Below are positions 46,085 through 57,253 of a stretch of DNA of 64,000 nucleotides, in pieces. Source of the DNA: Varanus komodoensis (taxonomy: Eukaryota > Chordata > Lepidosauria > Squamata > Varanidae); NCBI RefSeq assembly GCF_004798865.1, contig NW_025335873.1, positions 742,880 to 806,879 of the forward strand, read 5' to 3'. Every line of letters begins with the position of its first letter. The first letter of the stretch is position 1. The position numbers were made by a program, and so were the translations under genes. Below the pieces are notes generated by a model. It had not been told where the DNA came from, did not search any database, and worked only from the letters and a program-made list of their open reading frames with translations.

Positions 46085-47840
46085 AAAAATAGTGTAGTGG
46101 GACCACTAAACAAGGAGGAAGGAGATCCAGTGACTGATACGAGGGAACAGGCACAGATGCTAAATGACTGTTTTGCCTCTGTGTTCTCCCCAAAGCAGTA
46201 TGGGGGATATCCGCATAGGGGTTTAGATGAGGCTGGGGACTTAGGGGCACAGATTAGAGTCTCCCCCCTTGAAGTCAAGGGGCTCCTCAGGGCATTGGAC
46301 ATTACAAAGGCGTCAGGCCCTGACGGGTTACACCCGAGAGTACTTAGAGAGTTGGCAGGGGTTCTCTCTCACCTACTGGCCTCCATTTTTGAGACCTCGT
46401 GGAGAACACGTGAAGTTCCAGAGGACTGGAGGGTGGCATCAGTGGTCCCAATTTTCAAAAAGGGTAGTAGAAGGGACATGGGGAATTACAGACCAGTTAG
46501 CCTTAGGTCCATTGTAGGAAAAACAGTGGAAAGGCTCATAATAGCGAGAGATCTAGTGATGCTAGATAGGGAAGGGAGGCTGGCAGCCACACAACACGGC
46601 TTCTGCAAAAACAGGTCCTGCCAGACAAACCTTGTGGAATTCTATGACAAGGTTTCAAGATGGCTGAGTGGAGGGGATGCAGTGGATGTGGTATACCTGG
46701 ATTTCAGCAAGGCCTTTGACAAAGTGCCCCATGATATCCTGGTTGAGAAACTGAGGAGTTTTGGGATACATCAAAGCAATGTCCGAAAAATTAGGCCATG
46801 GTTGACTGACCGAAAGCAGAGGGTAACCATTAGTGGGGAATCGTCAGGATGGTGGCCAGTGACAAGCGGGGTCCCCCAGGGCTGTGTCCCGGGGCCAATT
46901 CTGTTTAATCTTTTCATAAATGACATGGAAGAAGGGGTGAACAGTCTGCTGATCAAATTCGCAGACGATACTAAAACTGGAGCAGTGGCCACAACTGAGG
47001 AGCAGATACTCCAGATCCAAAAGGATCTGGACAGACTATGGAAGTGGGCAGGAGACAACAGGATGGCGTCCAGTGTGGATAAGTGCAAGGTCTTGCCCTT
47101 GGGGCATAGGAATAGCTGTCATAAGTACAGGTTAGGTGACAAGTGGCTGGAGAGCAGCACTTGCGAAAGGGACCTCGGGGTGCTGGTTGACTGCAGGCTA
47201 AACATGAGTCAGCAGTGTGATGTGGTGGTCAAGAGGGCGAACACCACCCTTGGATGCATAGCCAGAAGCATGGCTTCCAGATCAAGAGAGGTATTACTAC
47301 CGCTCTACACGACTCTGGTGCACCCGCAACTGGAGTATTGGGCTCAGTTCTGGGCCTCTCATTACAGGAAGGATATAGCCAGGTTAAAATCAGTGCAGCG
47401 TAGGTCCACAAGGTTGGTGGCCAGTTTGCAGGGGATGCCGTATGAGGCGAGACTGAGGGAATTGGGTCTCTTCAGCCTGGAGAAGAGGAGACTCAGAGGG
47501 GATCTGTTGGCGACATACAGGTATGTGAGGGGGTGTCACAGGGAGTTGACCTGTTCTCCCCTGCAGAGGAAGGCAGAACGCGCTCCAATGGAGCAAAGCT
47601 CAGGGAGCCAAGGTTCCATTTAGATACCAGGAAGCACTTCCTGACAGTTAGGGCCCCGAGGGTATGGAATGGGCTTCCCCGGGAGGTGGTTGAGGCCCCA
47701 TTGGTGAGGGTGTTCAAAGATAGGCTGGACATGCACATGGTGGGCACGTTGTGAGTGGAGCCGGCTGGAGCCGAGGGTCAGACTAGATGGCCAGGGAGAC
47801 CCCTTCTGACTCGCTCTGTTTCTATGTTTCTATGTTTCTA
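46085..47840 (+). mobile_element. CR1 LINE, 5'-truncated, with long reverse-transcriptase frame
   Basis: A frame of 508 codons (46,097-47,623) covers the reverse transcriptase: KASGPDGLHPRVLREL, VPIFKKGSRRDMGNYRPVSL, YLDFSKAFDKVPHD, SGVPQGCVPGPILFNLFIND, and the catalytic FADDT at 46,958-46,972. The C-terminal part (LFSLEKRRLRGDL) follows; the final stretch, RFHLDTRKHFLTVRAPRVWN, is read from 47,533 in another frame, so one frameshift lies near 47,530. The endonuclease half is missing. The 3' end is TTCTATGT repeats at 47,818-47,840, the usual CR1 terminus. The near-open frame suggests a fairly recent insertion into the NTNG2 intron, on the strand opposite to the gene. Confidence 0.95.
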
Positions 47841-50519
47841 AATGTACGTGGAAGGTGTAATCATACAGAAAGATGTGTATATTAGTGAAAATAACATCAC
47901 AGTGTATTACATTAGGTAAATTGCTTGCAGAAATGTGTGTATTAGATAAAATTGTGCTAAAAATGAATGCATTAGAAGAAATACAGCCAAACAGTCATAC
48001 AGACTTTCACACAAGCTATATACCTGTGTGTGTATGTTCAGGATGAGCCAAATTTAAGTTTTGAAAAATGAGAAATGAAGAGAAACTGCAATTGACATAT
48101 TTGCCTATCTTTAGCTTCATGTCTTCCAGATCATGTTGCACCCAACTCTCACTGTAATCCCTGGATGAGGACCCGAAGGCTCATGTGCCTTCTTGGCCTG
48201 GGGAGAAGGCCAAGAATTTGTCTGGCCCTACAAAGCACCAGTAGCAGAAGGCAGAGGTGCAGGCTGACACCTGGAGATAATCCACAGTAGCTGGACTCCT
48301 CGTGAATGGGGCCCCCTCGTGAAAGTTGTGCACTAGGTGGGGCTTTGCTTATGTCAGGCCTCTTTCGGAGCTTGAAAACAGCTGGGAACAACACCTCATC
48401 TCAACATCCAGTGCTTCGCACTCCTGTTTGCGCGACCTGACCTTGCAATTGAGTCGCTACTTACCGCTTGCTGGACTCCCTGTTTTCACCTACATTTGGT
48501 ATGTTTCCGCTGGACTGCTCCCTCTCCCTCTCTCATTCTCTTGCGTTCTGCCCTTAGCTGCACCTCAAATGTCTTTTCTGGAAACCACCCACTTAACTGT
48601 GGGTGACTTCAAAATCTGTGACTTCAACCTTCATCTCTTTATGGATTGGCTTTTACGTAGGTTTGCCCCGCAGGTACCTTAATGCTAAGTCTGACCCAAC
48701 CTAAGTGGGACAGTGCTGCTCACCATGCAGTTCAAAGCAAGAAGGGACGTGCGCGTGCAAATACACTTAGCCCCGAAGAAACTGCACAGCACTGAGGCAG
48801 GCCGACGAATGGTTGGATCAACCAAGACGACAGGGGAGCGGGCTCAGGCATTTTTGCACAATGACTGCGACTGTAGCTTGGAGGCGCCCTTGATTTAGTA
48901 CTGCTTTTTGATGCACCCGTGACAAGCATTTGTTACTAAGCCAGCAGTGCAGCCTTCCCTTCGAAAGCCAAAACTGGTCATGGCAACCTGAGCCATCTTT
49001 AGGGATGGTGCGAAAGTCGGACTGAAGCACTGCTAATTGCAGATTTCAGGATCTTAACGGTTTGGAAGAACATGGGACTTTGTTAATTTTGTTTCCATCT
49101 GAATGCCAAAGTTACAAAATACCAGTAGGTGTCCAGTGGTTTTTTTCCAATTTCACATTGCTTGGTCAACTAGAGCGTGCACAGTGCTATATAAATCACG
49201 GCCCATTTTTCCTGTGTGTTACCAAGCTGTTTATGGACAAGCATTTTAGACAAGCATGTCCTACTGAAGTCTGATAGATCCGCTTTGGTTAATTAATATA
49301 TTACTGGACTTGACTGGCTGCTTCTCTTCAATTTGTCCTACTGGGTTATTAATTTCTAATCCTCAAGATTTGCTGGAAAAGTCAAGGGGAGTGGGCATGG
49401 GGGGAGAGCAGTATTCATTCAAAGCAGCTTGGGTCACAGAAAACTTTGCAGGATGAACCTCTATGGAGTCTATTCCAGGTTTGAATGTCTCTGAAGAAGC
49501 GGGAGGATTTTTGCCAACCAACAAACTGAAAGCGCAGTGTTGCTGGCATCTACTCTGTTTTCAGATGCACGGCAAGAGTCCCAAGAGCTCTCAGGGCTCC
49601 TGGTTCATGTCTTCCAGGTGTTCCAACTGCTGCCTTTGACCACTCCATGCATTTGCCCAGGGCCCTTGTCTTCATTTCAAGCTGCCTCCCAGATCAGAGG
49701 AAATTAAAACAGCATGCTGCCCTGAAACAGTTTTGATAGCCCTCTGGCACTGACAGTCCTGAAACAGGTGGGCAGTGGCATGCCCTGTGAGCCAGGTAGA
49801 TTCAGTCTGCAGGAGCAGGAGAGACAGCCTGGCTACCTGGGTGTTGTCATAGCAACCGGCCCTGCCAATCCTTGTCTCTGCATTCTGTTTGATCATCCAG
49901 TGATCACAGCCTGACAGCCCTTTGCACAGGCACCCGCTGTTGGCCCTCCTGTGCCAAAAATCTGGAATGAGAACAGAGCATAAAAGCTGAGCTACCAATT
50001 CCCCTGACCATGGGGCCAGGATGACAAAGCTGCACCTGACCCAACCAGGAAAGCTAAAGGCAGGTCATGATGTGACTTCAAAGGGTTTGAGAAGAGATCT
50101 GTGTTGAGCCATTTGGTGGCCTGAGATGGAAAGTGCAACTCATTTCCATCTTCACTGCAGAGCATCTGGGAAGATCCAATCCACTGGAAAGTTTTTTCAC
50201 GCAAGCTGCACTGAAAATAAACAGAGTTGTGCCAGAACACGACCACGGAGCAGATCAGTGTCCTGCTCATTCTTCAGGACACTTGTCCTAAATCTGCTAC
50301 CCGAAGAAACCATTGCTTTTTGCCTCAGGGTGGCTTCCTGCCCCTGGTAAACCTCTCTTGCTCAGTAGACTTTTTCCTTTTGGAAATGGCTTCTTCAAAT
50401 GTTGATAAGGTACATTGCTAAATGGAATTGTTTGGAGAAGGAGCGTTCTGCTGTTACCTGAGTAACTTAGAACAGGAGTGCGGAACCATAAGCTGAGATT
50501 CCCTCAGCCATGCCTCCTT

Positions 50520-50545
50520 ATCGATCTATCGATCTATCTATATTT
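50520..50545 (+). repeat. (ATCG/ATCT)n tetranucleotide repeat
   Basis: ATCGATCTATCGATCTATCT run in an NTNG2 intron. Confidence 0.9.
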
Positions 50546-51035
50546 CTACCCTGCCCCTAAAGGCTTAGGGCTGGCTTAGCCCTAAAGGAGGGTGAACGAA
50601 TAACTGCAAAGGAGAAAGCACTTTTAAGAATCAAAGGATCAACTAATTAGGTTTAACTGTGTCAAGCTAGGATGACCTATTAGCCTAATTACTTCCATCC
50701 TCTGATTGGACTTTAGGAGAGGTGTGTTCCCGGAAGCCTTTGGTGAAATCTCTTCTAATTAAAGCACGCTCATCCGGGGTTTGAGCTGCACTGTGGTCAT
50801 GCTGTGCTTGCTCTTAGTGCCAGGCTGGGTCAGCGTTGAGGGTCGGCATAAGTGGGCCCTTGACAAGGGCGCACACCCCAGCAAGGGACCACTGCTGAGA
50901 ACCCCAGGGTTTGTTTCTCTTTTGCCGCTGCTCCCTGCTTGTTCACTTGCTTCTTTCCCTGGTCCTGACAGCAGTGATAGTTTGGAGGTGGAAGAGGAGA
51001 CACCACAGCCTATCAGTAGACTGGCTCTCTGCCTG

Positions 51036-51058
51036 CCAAGCAAGCAAGCAAGCAAGCA
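51036..51058 (+). repeat. (CAAG)n tetranucleotide repeat
   Basis: Five CAAG units in an NTNG2 intron. Confidence 0.9.
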
Positions 51059-51079
51059 GTAAAAGGGATTTTGAAGAAA

Positions 51080-51260
51080 TATGAGCAGGAATTGATGAGA
51101 CGTGCTCTTCAACCGTGGGAGGCAGTGCACCCTCTTTTGTCAGAGGCTTATAAGTGAAGGTTGAACAGCCACCTGCCAGGGTTGCTGTAGAAGTGCATTT
51201 CTTACATGGGCAGAGTGCTGGGCTAGATAAATTTGGAGGCCCTTTCCGGTGCTATGATTT
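51080..51260 (+). mobile_element. CR1-like LINE 3' end
   Basis: GCTCTTCAACCGTGGGAGGC, GAACAGCCACCTGCCAGG, GTGCTGGGCTAGATAAATTT, CCCTTTCCGGTGCTATGATT match a CR1 ending (GGACTAGATGACC...CCTTCCAACTCTATGATT). It is diverged. Confidence 0.65.
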
Positions 51261-51544
51261 ACCAGTAGTTTGCTCCCCACCCCCAAGCCATGCTGAACAA
51301 GAAGCAATAAAAGGAGGTACACATAGATGCCCTTGAACGCTCCAACAGCGCTTTGCCTGTTTGTGCAGTGGGGAGGGTGTTAGGATTTCATTCAATTGCC
51401 CCCAACTTGTCACAAAGCCAGTCCAAGAAACACAAGAAGAGAAAACAAAAGGCATTCAGTTCACCAAAGGAATGTGAGAAACAGTGAATGAACAAAGGGT
51501 AAAAGTTCTGGAAGAAACGGCTAGTGTGGAAGCGGGCTAGATCA

Positions 51545-51665
51545 GAGATGGGCAGAAGGCAGACCTCCAGCTGTTCTGAATTTTGGCTCCCTGACCATCG
51601 GCTACGCTGGCACTGGCTTCAGGGAGTTGAAGTCCAAAGATGTGGAGAGCAAGCGACTGCCTACA
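51545..51665. mobile_element. Palindromic MITE copy
   Basis: GAGATGGGCAGAAGGC and AGCTGTTCTGAATTTTGGCT pair imperfectly with AGTTGAAGTCCAAAGATGTG. The centre is CCATCGGCTACGCTGGC. Same plan as the copies at 20,349 and 57,130. Confidence 0.5.
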
Positions 51666-51699
51666 GGAGGATGTGAATCAGGACATATGGTTGGCCATC

Positions 51700-51980
51700 A
51701 CTACATCTGGCGGTAGCAAATTCCATAATTTAATTCTGCACCAGGTGAAGGACTGACTTCCTTTTCTCTTTCTTAAACGTTCCAACAATCAACTTCATAG
51801 GATGACCCCTTTTGATTATAGCATATGAAAGAGAAATGTCTTGTTAATTTACTTTCTACACACCATGCATAATTCTACAAACCTCTCTCATCTCTCTCCT
51901 TGATTGTCTCTTTTCAAAGCTCCAGACCCTTGACCATTTTAACTGCCCTTTTCTACACCATTTCCAGATTTCAAATGTGG
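51700..51980 (-). mobile_element. CR1/L3-like LINE fragment
   Basis: The plus strand reads GGCGGTAGCAAATTCCATAA, TTTAATTCTGCACCAGGTGA, and TGACCATTTTAACTGCCCTT: the reversed end of an old CR1/L3-type LINE. Confidence 0.55.
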
Positions 51981-52016
51981 TTGCATCTTAGATTTGTATC
52001 AAGGAATTAGTGGATG

Positions 52017-52200
52017 CTTTCAGACTCAGTTCTGAGTGGTTTCCCATGAGCAACCCACAGTTCACAAGCTAACAAAGCATGAGCTCGCTTCATGGGTTGT
52101 TTGTCATTCACAAGGCATGGCGTGTTAGTGCAGCTGGGTTCAGACAACATAAGCAACCTCGATTTCAATAATTCACACTCTACTCATGCCCAGTCCTTGA
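52017..52200. repeat. Interspersed repeat, CAACCCATG family (copy 3)
   Basis: Contains GAGCAACCCACAGTTCAC, CTTCATGGGTTGTTTG and GCTGGGTTCAGACAACATA. Related to the copies near 30,830 and 44,059. Confidence 0.5.
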
Positions 52201-52379
52201 GCGTGGGTTAATGTGCTGGGAGCCCAGCCCCAAGGACTACCTTGTCCAGTACTTGATCCCCAGAGTGGCCAACCAGGTGCCACAATAGGAAGCAGGATGT
52301 GAATCCCATAAGCCTGTTCTGCTCACATCCTTAGCATCTGGCCTTCTTGATGACACTAGCTATGAATCGCTTCCCTTAC

Positions 52380-52430
52380 CTTGGATGTTCTCAGGCAGTT
52401 CTTTTGGCACTGGCTTGGGTTTCACCACAG
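52380..52430 (-). CDS. NTNG2: NTNG2 candidate cassette exon, Pro/Lys linker (51 nt)
   Basis: Fifty-one bases, phase 1-1: two bases, 16 codons, one base. The codons read VVKPKPVPKELPENIQ. The acceptor is CTTCAAGCTCAG and the donor GTAAGG. With G from the previous exon the first codon becomes Ala. It lacks cysteine and looks like an extended, charged linker. Position, phase and splice sites all fit the netrin-G 'unknown domain' series between the first and second EGF modules. Inclusion in mRNA is unproven. Confidence 0.78.
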
Positions 52431-53559
52431 CTGAGCTTGAAGAGCTGCCAGCATCTTGATGTTGCAGTGGTTGGGAAAAACGTTTCAGTACTTGAGATTA
52501 TCAAAAAAGATCTTTGAAGACTACTAGAAGCCTAGGCCAAATTCAGCTGGGATGGGTGGAATACTGGAAAAAACCACAATGCTTTTTCTCACCCCTCTTC
52601 ATCAGTCCCTCAAAACCTCTTTCTTCTGGGTTGGCCTCCTGCATTTTAACAACACAAGAGCTGCCTCTGCCTGTGCTTCTAGGCATTTGGCATTGGTGAC
52701 CTGGCCTGTGTGCAAGGGAGAGACTCACAGGATTCCCTCTGTTTTGAGTGTCCAACAGTTTCCTTCTTTATACAAACAACACTTCTAGGTACCAGCCTTC
52801 ACCGACTTGGAGCCCTGCTAATGTGTTGCACTACAGCTCCCAGGATCTCCCTGGGAAGAGTTATCAGAAGACATTTGGCTACCTAAGGAGCTGATTTGTA
52901 GCACCACTGAAAACTGATGGGCCATATTCTCTAGGAAATATGTAGAAAAGGTGCAGATGGAGTGGTGCCCCCTGTAGTCCCTGCATTGGTCACTGGGCCA
53001 CGCTGTCCCCTGGTGCTTGTGAAGGCTCAAGGACGGAAGGACAGTCCATGGAGCATCCAGATCTGGACTCTCCAGTGCCTTATTGACACTCCCCAGCTCC
53101 CGCTGCCCAAGGTGGCTGCCTTCCGCTTCTTCATGGTCAAGTGATTCCTGCAGCAGGGAGTAGAACCCATTGATTGCACTGGGCCTGATTCCTGAGTAAA
53201 AGTAAGGGAATGTACACCCCCGACATGTGATATATCCACACAGGCTGCAGTCCCTACTTCATCTCAGATTCCTGTTTGATGTTGGGCTTTGATCGCCTCC
53301 CTTGAGTGCAGTAGTTCACACACATCGATGTGTGCATCTGTTGCACAGGGACAGGTACACGTAGGCTTGACTTGTGGCATTTACAAGGTGCTCCATGCCG
53401 AATAGCATCTTGCCCTTTGCCTGATGCACTGAATCTAGAAAGAGATGGGCAACAGGCAATCTGGCGGCTCAGCCTTGCACCATTCTTAGCATGAGAGTTG
53501 CACGCCTCACTTTCCCCCTGACTGAGGCACGGGGCTGTTGAACCCAGTAAACACACAGA

Positions 53560-53860
53560 CATGAAAAGAGCCATGCTGGATCTGACTGTGAGTCAGGCCA
53601 GGCCAGCGTTCTGTTCACACAAAGGCCAGTTGTCCACAGAACTCTCTCAAACAGGGCACAAGGACCGCGGCACCCTCCTGGCAATGCTCCCCAGCAACTG
53701 GGGTCCACAGGCCGCTGCTATTGAACAGCCCCACAGAAACGGTATAGTTGATAATGAGGCAGAAGGGGATCTTTGGGATTGTTGTGCAAGCTTTTGGGAA
53801 TTACTGTCCACTACAAGTAAGGCAGATGCCAACCATTGGAGAGCTGGTCCAGCAATGACC
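53560..53860 (-). mobile_element. CR1-like LINE 3' part
   Basis: The plus strand reads AAAGAGCCATGCTGGATCTG, GTGAGTCAGGCCAGGCCAGC, AATGCTCCCCAGCAACTGG: the reverse of the end found at 31,725. Confidence 0.55.
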
Positions 53861-56599
53861 GAAAACTCATATTCTTCAACAGTCTTTCCCAGGAAGGTAC
53901 CCTGCACCTGCTCCATGAAATTTATGGGGGGAGGGTGGCACCAAGTTAGCCATTCCTTTAACGTTAGAAACGGAGCAATACGATTTGGTGAATGAATGAA
54001 CTGTGTTTCACATCCCAGCTGTGCTTAGGTAATACCAATCAATATCCAAAAGAAAATGCACTCAGATACGAACACAAACCTGGAAGGTGAGGGGCACCAG
54101 GTGACACTTAAAAGGAAAGAAGAAAAGGAAACAGGACCCACGGCAACTTTTAAAGTCAATTTGGACTGCAGACTGGTGCCAGTCACACATACAGGGCAGG
54201 GAGGGGACAAAACACAGGCTGGCCATCACAAAGGGAATTACTGTGGGCACTAAGCTACACCTAATCTACATATCACACCAGCTTCTCTTTGTACAGGCAC
54301 CATGCAAACTCTCAGGGGAACCACGTGGTTTCCATGGTCCTCTTGTGTCATCCCACAGCAGGCCAGGAGCAATCTCCCCCACCCGCCACTGCCCACCATC
54401 TATCACTGCCTGCTTTGATGTCTCTGGCAAAGCTCTGGGGATCAACCCAGGCTCACCAGATCACACCAGCTGTGTGTAAGGACACAGAGCTGAAATCAGA
54501 CAAAGGGATAAATGCCTCTCCCTTGGGAGTTGGTTGGCAGAAGCCAGAGTGACACATGGAAAGCGAAGTGGATTTTGCGTGTGCAGCTGCTAAAGCAATC
54601 CTTACGGGCCACGCTGACCCAGTGGGATGTTCACTCGCCAGCTGAGGGGTGTTCTCAGCAGTCTGGTCTCCTACCTTTGCTTCCAGCGTCCAACCTGGGT
54701 GGGGAGGAGCTAGCTTGCAACGGGGCCACACCTGAAGAGCTGGTAGCTTCTTGCAAAAGCAACACAAAAGTTGTATTAAGATAGGGAACTTTAGCACCCA
54801 TGAAAGAGTTGGCTTTGGCACTCTGTCTTGCAGTTAGCGCAAGAGATGTATAGCACCAGGTGCTTTAGGTGATGAAAATCCACTCTCAGTTTCCTGACAG
54901 CGACAGCTCTTCTCCTGCAGTTGCGCCATCTGGATTCTGTTTGCAACCTAAAGTTGGTAACCTTCTGTTCAGACAGAAGTGGATGGGGCCTGTGGGTTCT
55001 GATCCAAAAAAAGTGTGTGAAATGGGGGGGGGGGGTCAGAACTTTAGTCATGTTCTGATTCCTTTGCAGATATTTGAGGTCTAGTTCTGCCACCAAACAA
55101 GCAGAAGTCACTGGGATCCACAGGGCAGTGATGACTTTGTAAGGTTTTTTTTAAACTGGGATGGTGGTTTGCTGCAAAAGTCACCATCTGACACCATCTT
55201 TCTTTGGGTTCCAAAGAGAGCGCTTGGACTTCAGAGGTCAGCCTTTCATCTCTTATTCAGGGGTCCAGTCATACTGAGTAACCCCCTAATGTTGCTTCGG
55301 GTGGCAGGGACAGGGGGCAGGGGGAGATGAGAAATGTTAAATGACAGAGATGTCATTTTCCAGCCACTCATAAACAATTCAGAGGGATATACTTTTTTCC
55401 GTTCTCTTGTTTCAAGGCACCCTTTAAAAGGTGGATAACAGACACAATGCTGTTGAACTGGGAGACAGTTGCCAATTGATACTAATTGGGCATTAAACTA
55501 GAGTACAGAGAAGGGCCCCATGCAAATTGGCAAGGGCTTAATTAGAGTCACAATAAAGAAGCTGCCCTGGAGGCATTTTGCTTTTTAATCATTCATGCAC
55601 ACTTCTGCTGGCTCCACTTTTGCAGAACAGGGGAAATTATTCATTCACTTTGTCCTGAACTGCTTAGCCTGGTATCTTGGTGCATCTGCAGAGGGTTTGA
55701 CATTGCAACTGGTTGCATGGGTCAGGATGGCTCTGAAGGTGGAAACTGAGGCAGGAGCTGCTGAGGCCCAGGCCTCAGCACCTCTCTGGGCACCTGTCAA
55801 GGCCGAAGTGCCCTAGAGGCTGACCGTGGGCCCTGCTTTCCAGAAGACAGTACTCTCTTTGCAAGGCTGTCCAGCTGAAGTCCGGTTGGCCTGCTCACAG
55901 CCTTCCCCAGTAAGGTGAGTTGCATTGCATTTCTGTTTAATGGATGTCAGAGAAATGCATGACAGATTCAAGGGAGTTTGGAATTCTGAAAGTTTGAACT
56001 GCAGAGTAGATGCTGGCTTTTTTTTTTTTTTTCCAAGTTACACGAAGTCCACACAGAGAGTTGTGACCCATTTCTTTTGGATTTTTGGGTGTAATTTGCA
56101 CAAGTGCAAATGGAACTCCCATAAGAAATGAAATAAGACCGGTGCACGATGGAATGAAGGATCTTTTGATAATTGGCAAAACACAGTTGGAATGGATTTA
56201 ACAAAAGCCATATATCTCTAAAGTGGAAGGTTAAAACATCTTTCAGCTTGAGGACCAAGTTCCATTTTGGAAAAACTCTCTAGGGTTGCATTCCAGCGGT
56301 GGGAGAGGCTAAAGGCAGAAGGAAAAGAGCCCAACTTTCTGTAGGGCAAACCATGCATAATACTGGGCTAAGTGTTCTCAAACATTTTCTCTCCTCCTTT
56401 AAGGCCAGGTAACTAACACACACAGGTGTGCTTGGCCCTCTCTGCTCCTCAGTGCAGCCACCATTACCACTACCCCAAAATTTGGGGTATATATGCAAAT
56501 ATACATATAGGCTGCAGATGCTGTGCCATCTATCCTAGCTTAGGTTTTCTTTGTAGGTCGTGTCGTCCCTGGGGAACTCAATCAAGGCCATTGCGCCGT

Positions 56600-56795
56600 G
56601 CGTTGAAGATGTTCCTCTGAGCAGATTAAGTGGAGTGTGCATTTGTGTGATCCCCTAGCCCTAGTACTTTTACTTGTTAGCGTGTTCGATTTTATTTTTA
56701 ATTGTATGTTTATTGTATATTTCTTAATTTGGAACCTGTCCAGGGAAACTTATAACTTATAGGACAGGATAAAAGTCCAATCAATCAATCAATCA
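56600..56795 (+). mobile_element. LINE 3' tail with (AATC)n end
   Basis: TTTTATTTTTAATTGTATGT, GGAACCTGTCCAGGGAAAC and GGACAGGATAAAAGTCC precede AATCAATCAATCAATC. Likely an L2/CR1-group 3' end; the family is uncertain. Confidence 0.5.
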
Positions 56796-57129
56796 AGTTT
56801 GCAGAAGAAAATGGTGGTTTTAGCACTGCAGAGCCTTAGAAGGGTCAAATGTAGATTCAGAAGAGCTATAATTTCTTCCTCGACTTTCCCCTTTGCTGAA
56901 AATCGCTATTGTCCTGCGGAGCGTAAACTTGTGTTCTACACACAAGGCAGCTTCTTGGGTCTCCATTTTTTGCAGAGTAAATGGTGTGGGGAGGAACTTC
57001 ACCATGTCACTATTGTTTGGTTTCTCCCCCAAAATCTACCCAATATGTGTTTGCCCATGGGAGAAAAGATACAGATGTCTCCTCCCTTCCAAGATGAAAA
57101 GCAGTTGTGGGATGATGGAAGGAGATGAC

Positions 57130-57253
57130 TGTGCATCTTTCAACAACCTGGTGCCTCCAGATATGTATTCGACTATGAATCCCACCAGACCCAAGCTGAC
57201 TGATGGTGGTGGGCATTGTAGGCCCACACATTTCCAGGCTACTATGCTGAGGT
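57130..57253. mobile_element. Palindromic MITE copy
   Basis: CAACAACCTGGTGCCTCCAG, ATATGTATTCGACTATGAAT and CCCACCAGACCCAAGCTGAC are followed by GTGGGCATTGTAGGCCCACA and TTTCCAGGCTACTATGCTGA, imperfect inverted arms. Typical of the reptile CCTGGTGCCCTCCAGATG-type MITE. Confidence 0.6.

Larger units (their letters stand above)
47841..52016 (-). other. NTNG2 intron, sparse content
   Basis: It contains short tandem repeats (GATCTATC-type at 50,520-50,545; AAGC-type at 51,036-51,058), a CR1 3' end at 51,080-51,260, a MITE copy at 51,545 and a reversed LINE piece at 51,700-51,980. The remainder has no recognised content. Confidence 0.5.

Noticed and set aside
48484-48510. Short phase-matched segment before GTAAGT at about 48,470 on the minus strand
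   Set aside because: There is no pyrimidine tract at the acceptor; segments of 12-15 bases fitting the phase turn up several times by chance.
51263-51292. 30-nt candidate NTNG2 cassette with a good acceptor (CTTCTTGTTCAG) in phase 1-1
   Set aside because: The donor (GTAAAT) is weak and lies at the end of a CR1 fragment; the peptide WLGGGEQTT fits no neighbour. Left as unlikely.
54675-54694. 20-nt candidate exon with a strong pyrimidine tract (CTCCTCCCCACCCAG) and GTAGGA donor
   Set aside because: Its length would shift the frame of every downstream NTNG2 exon.
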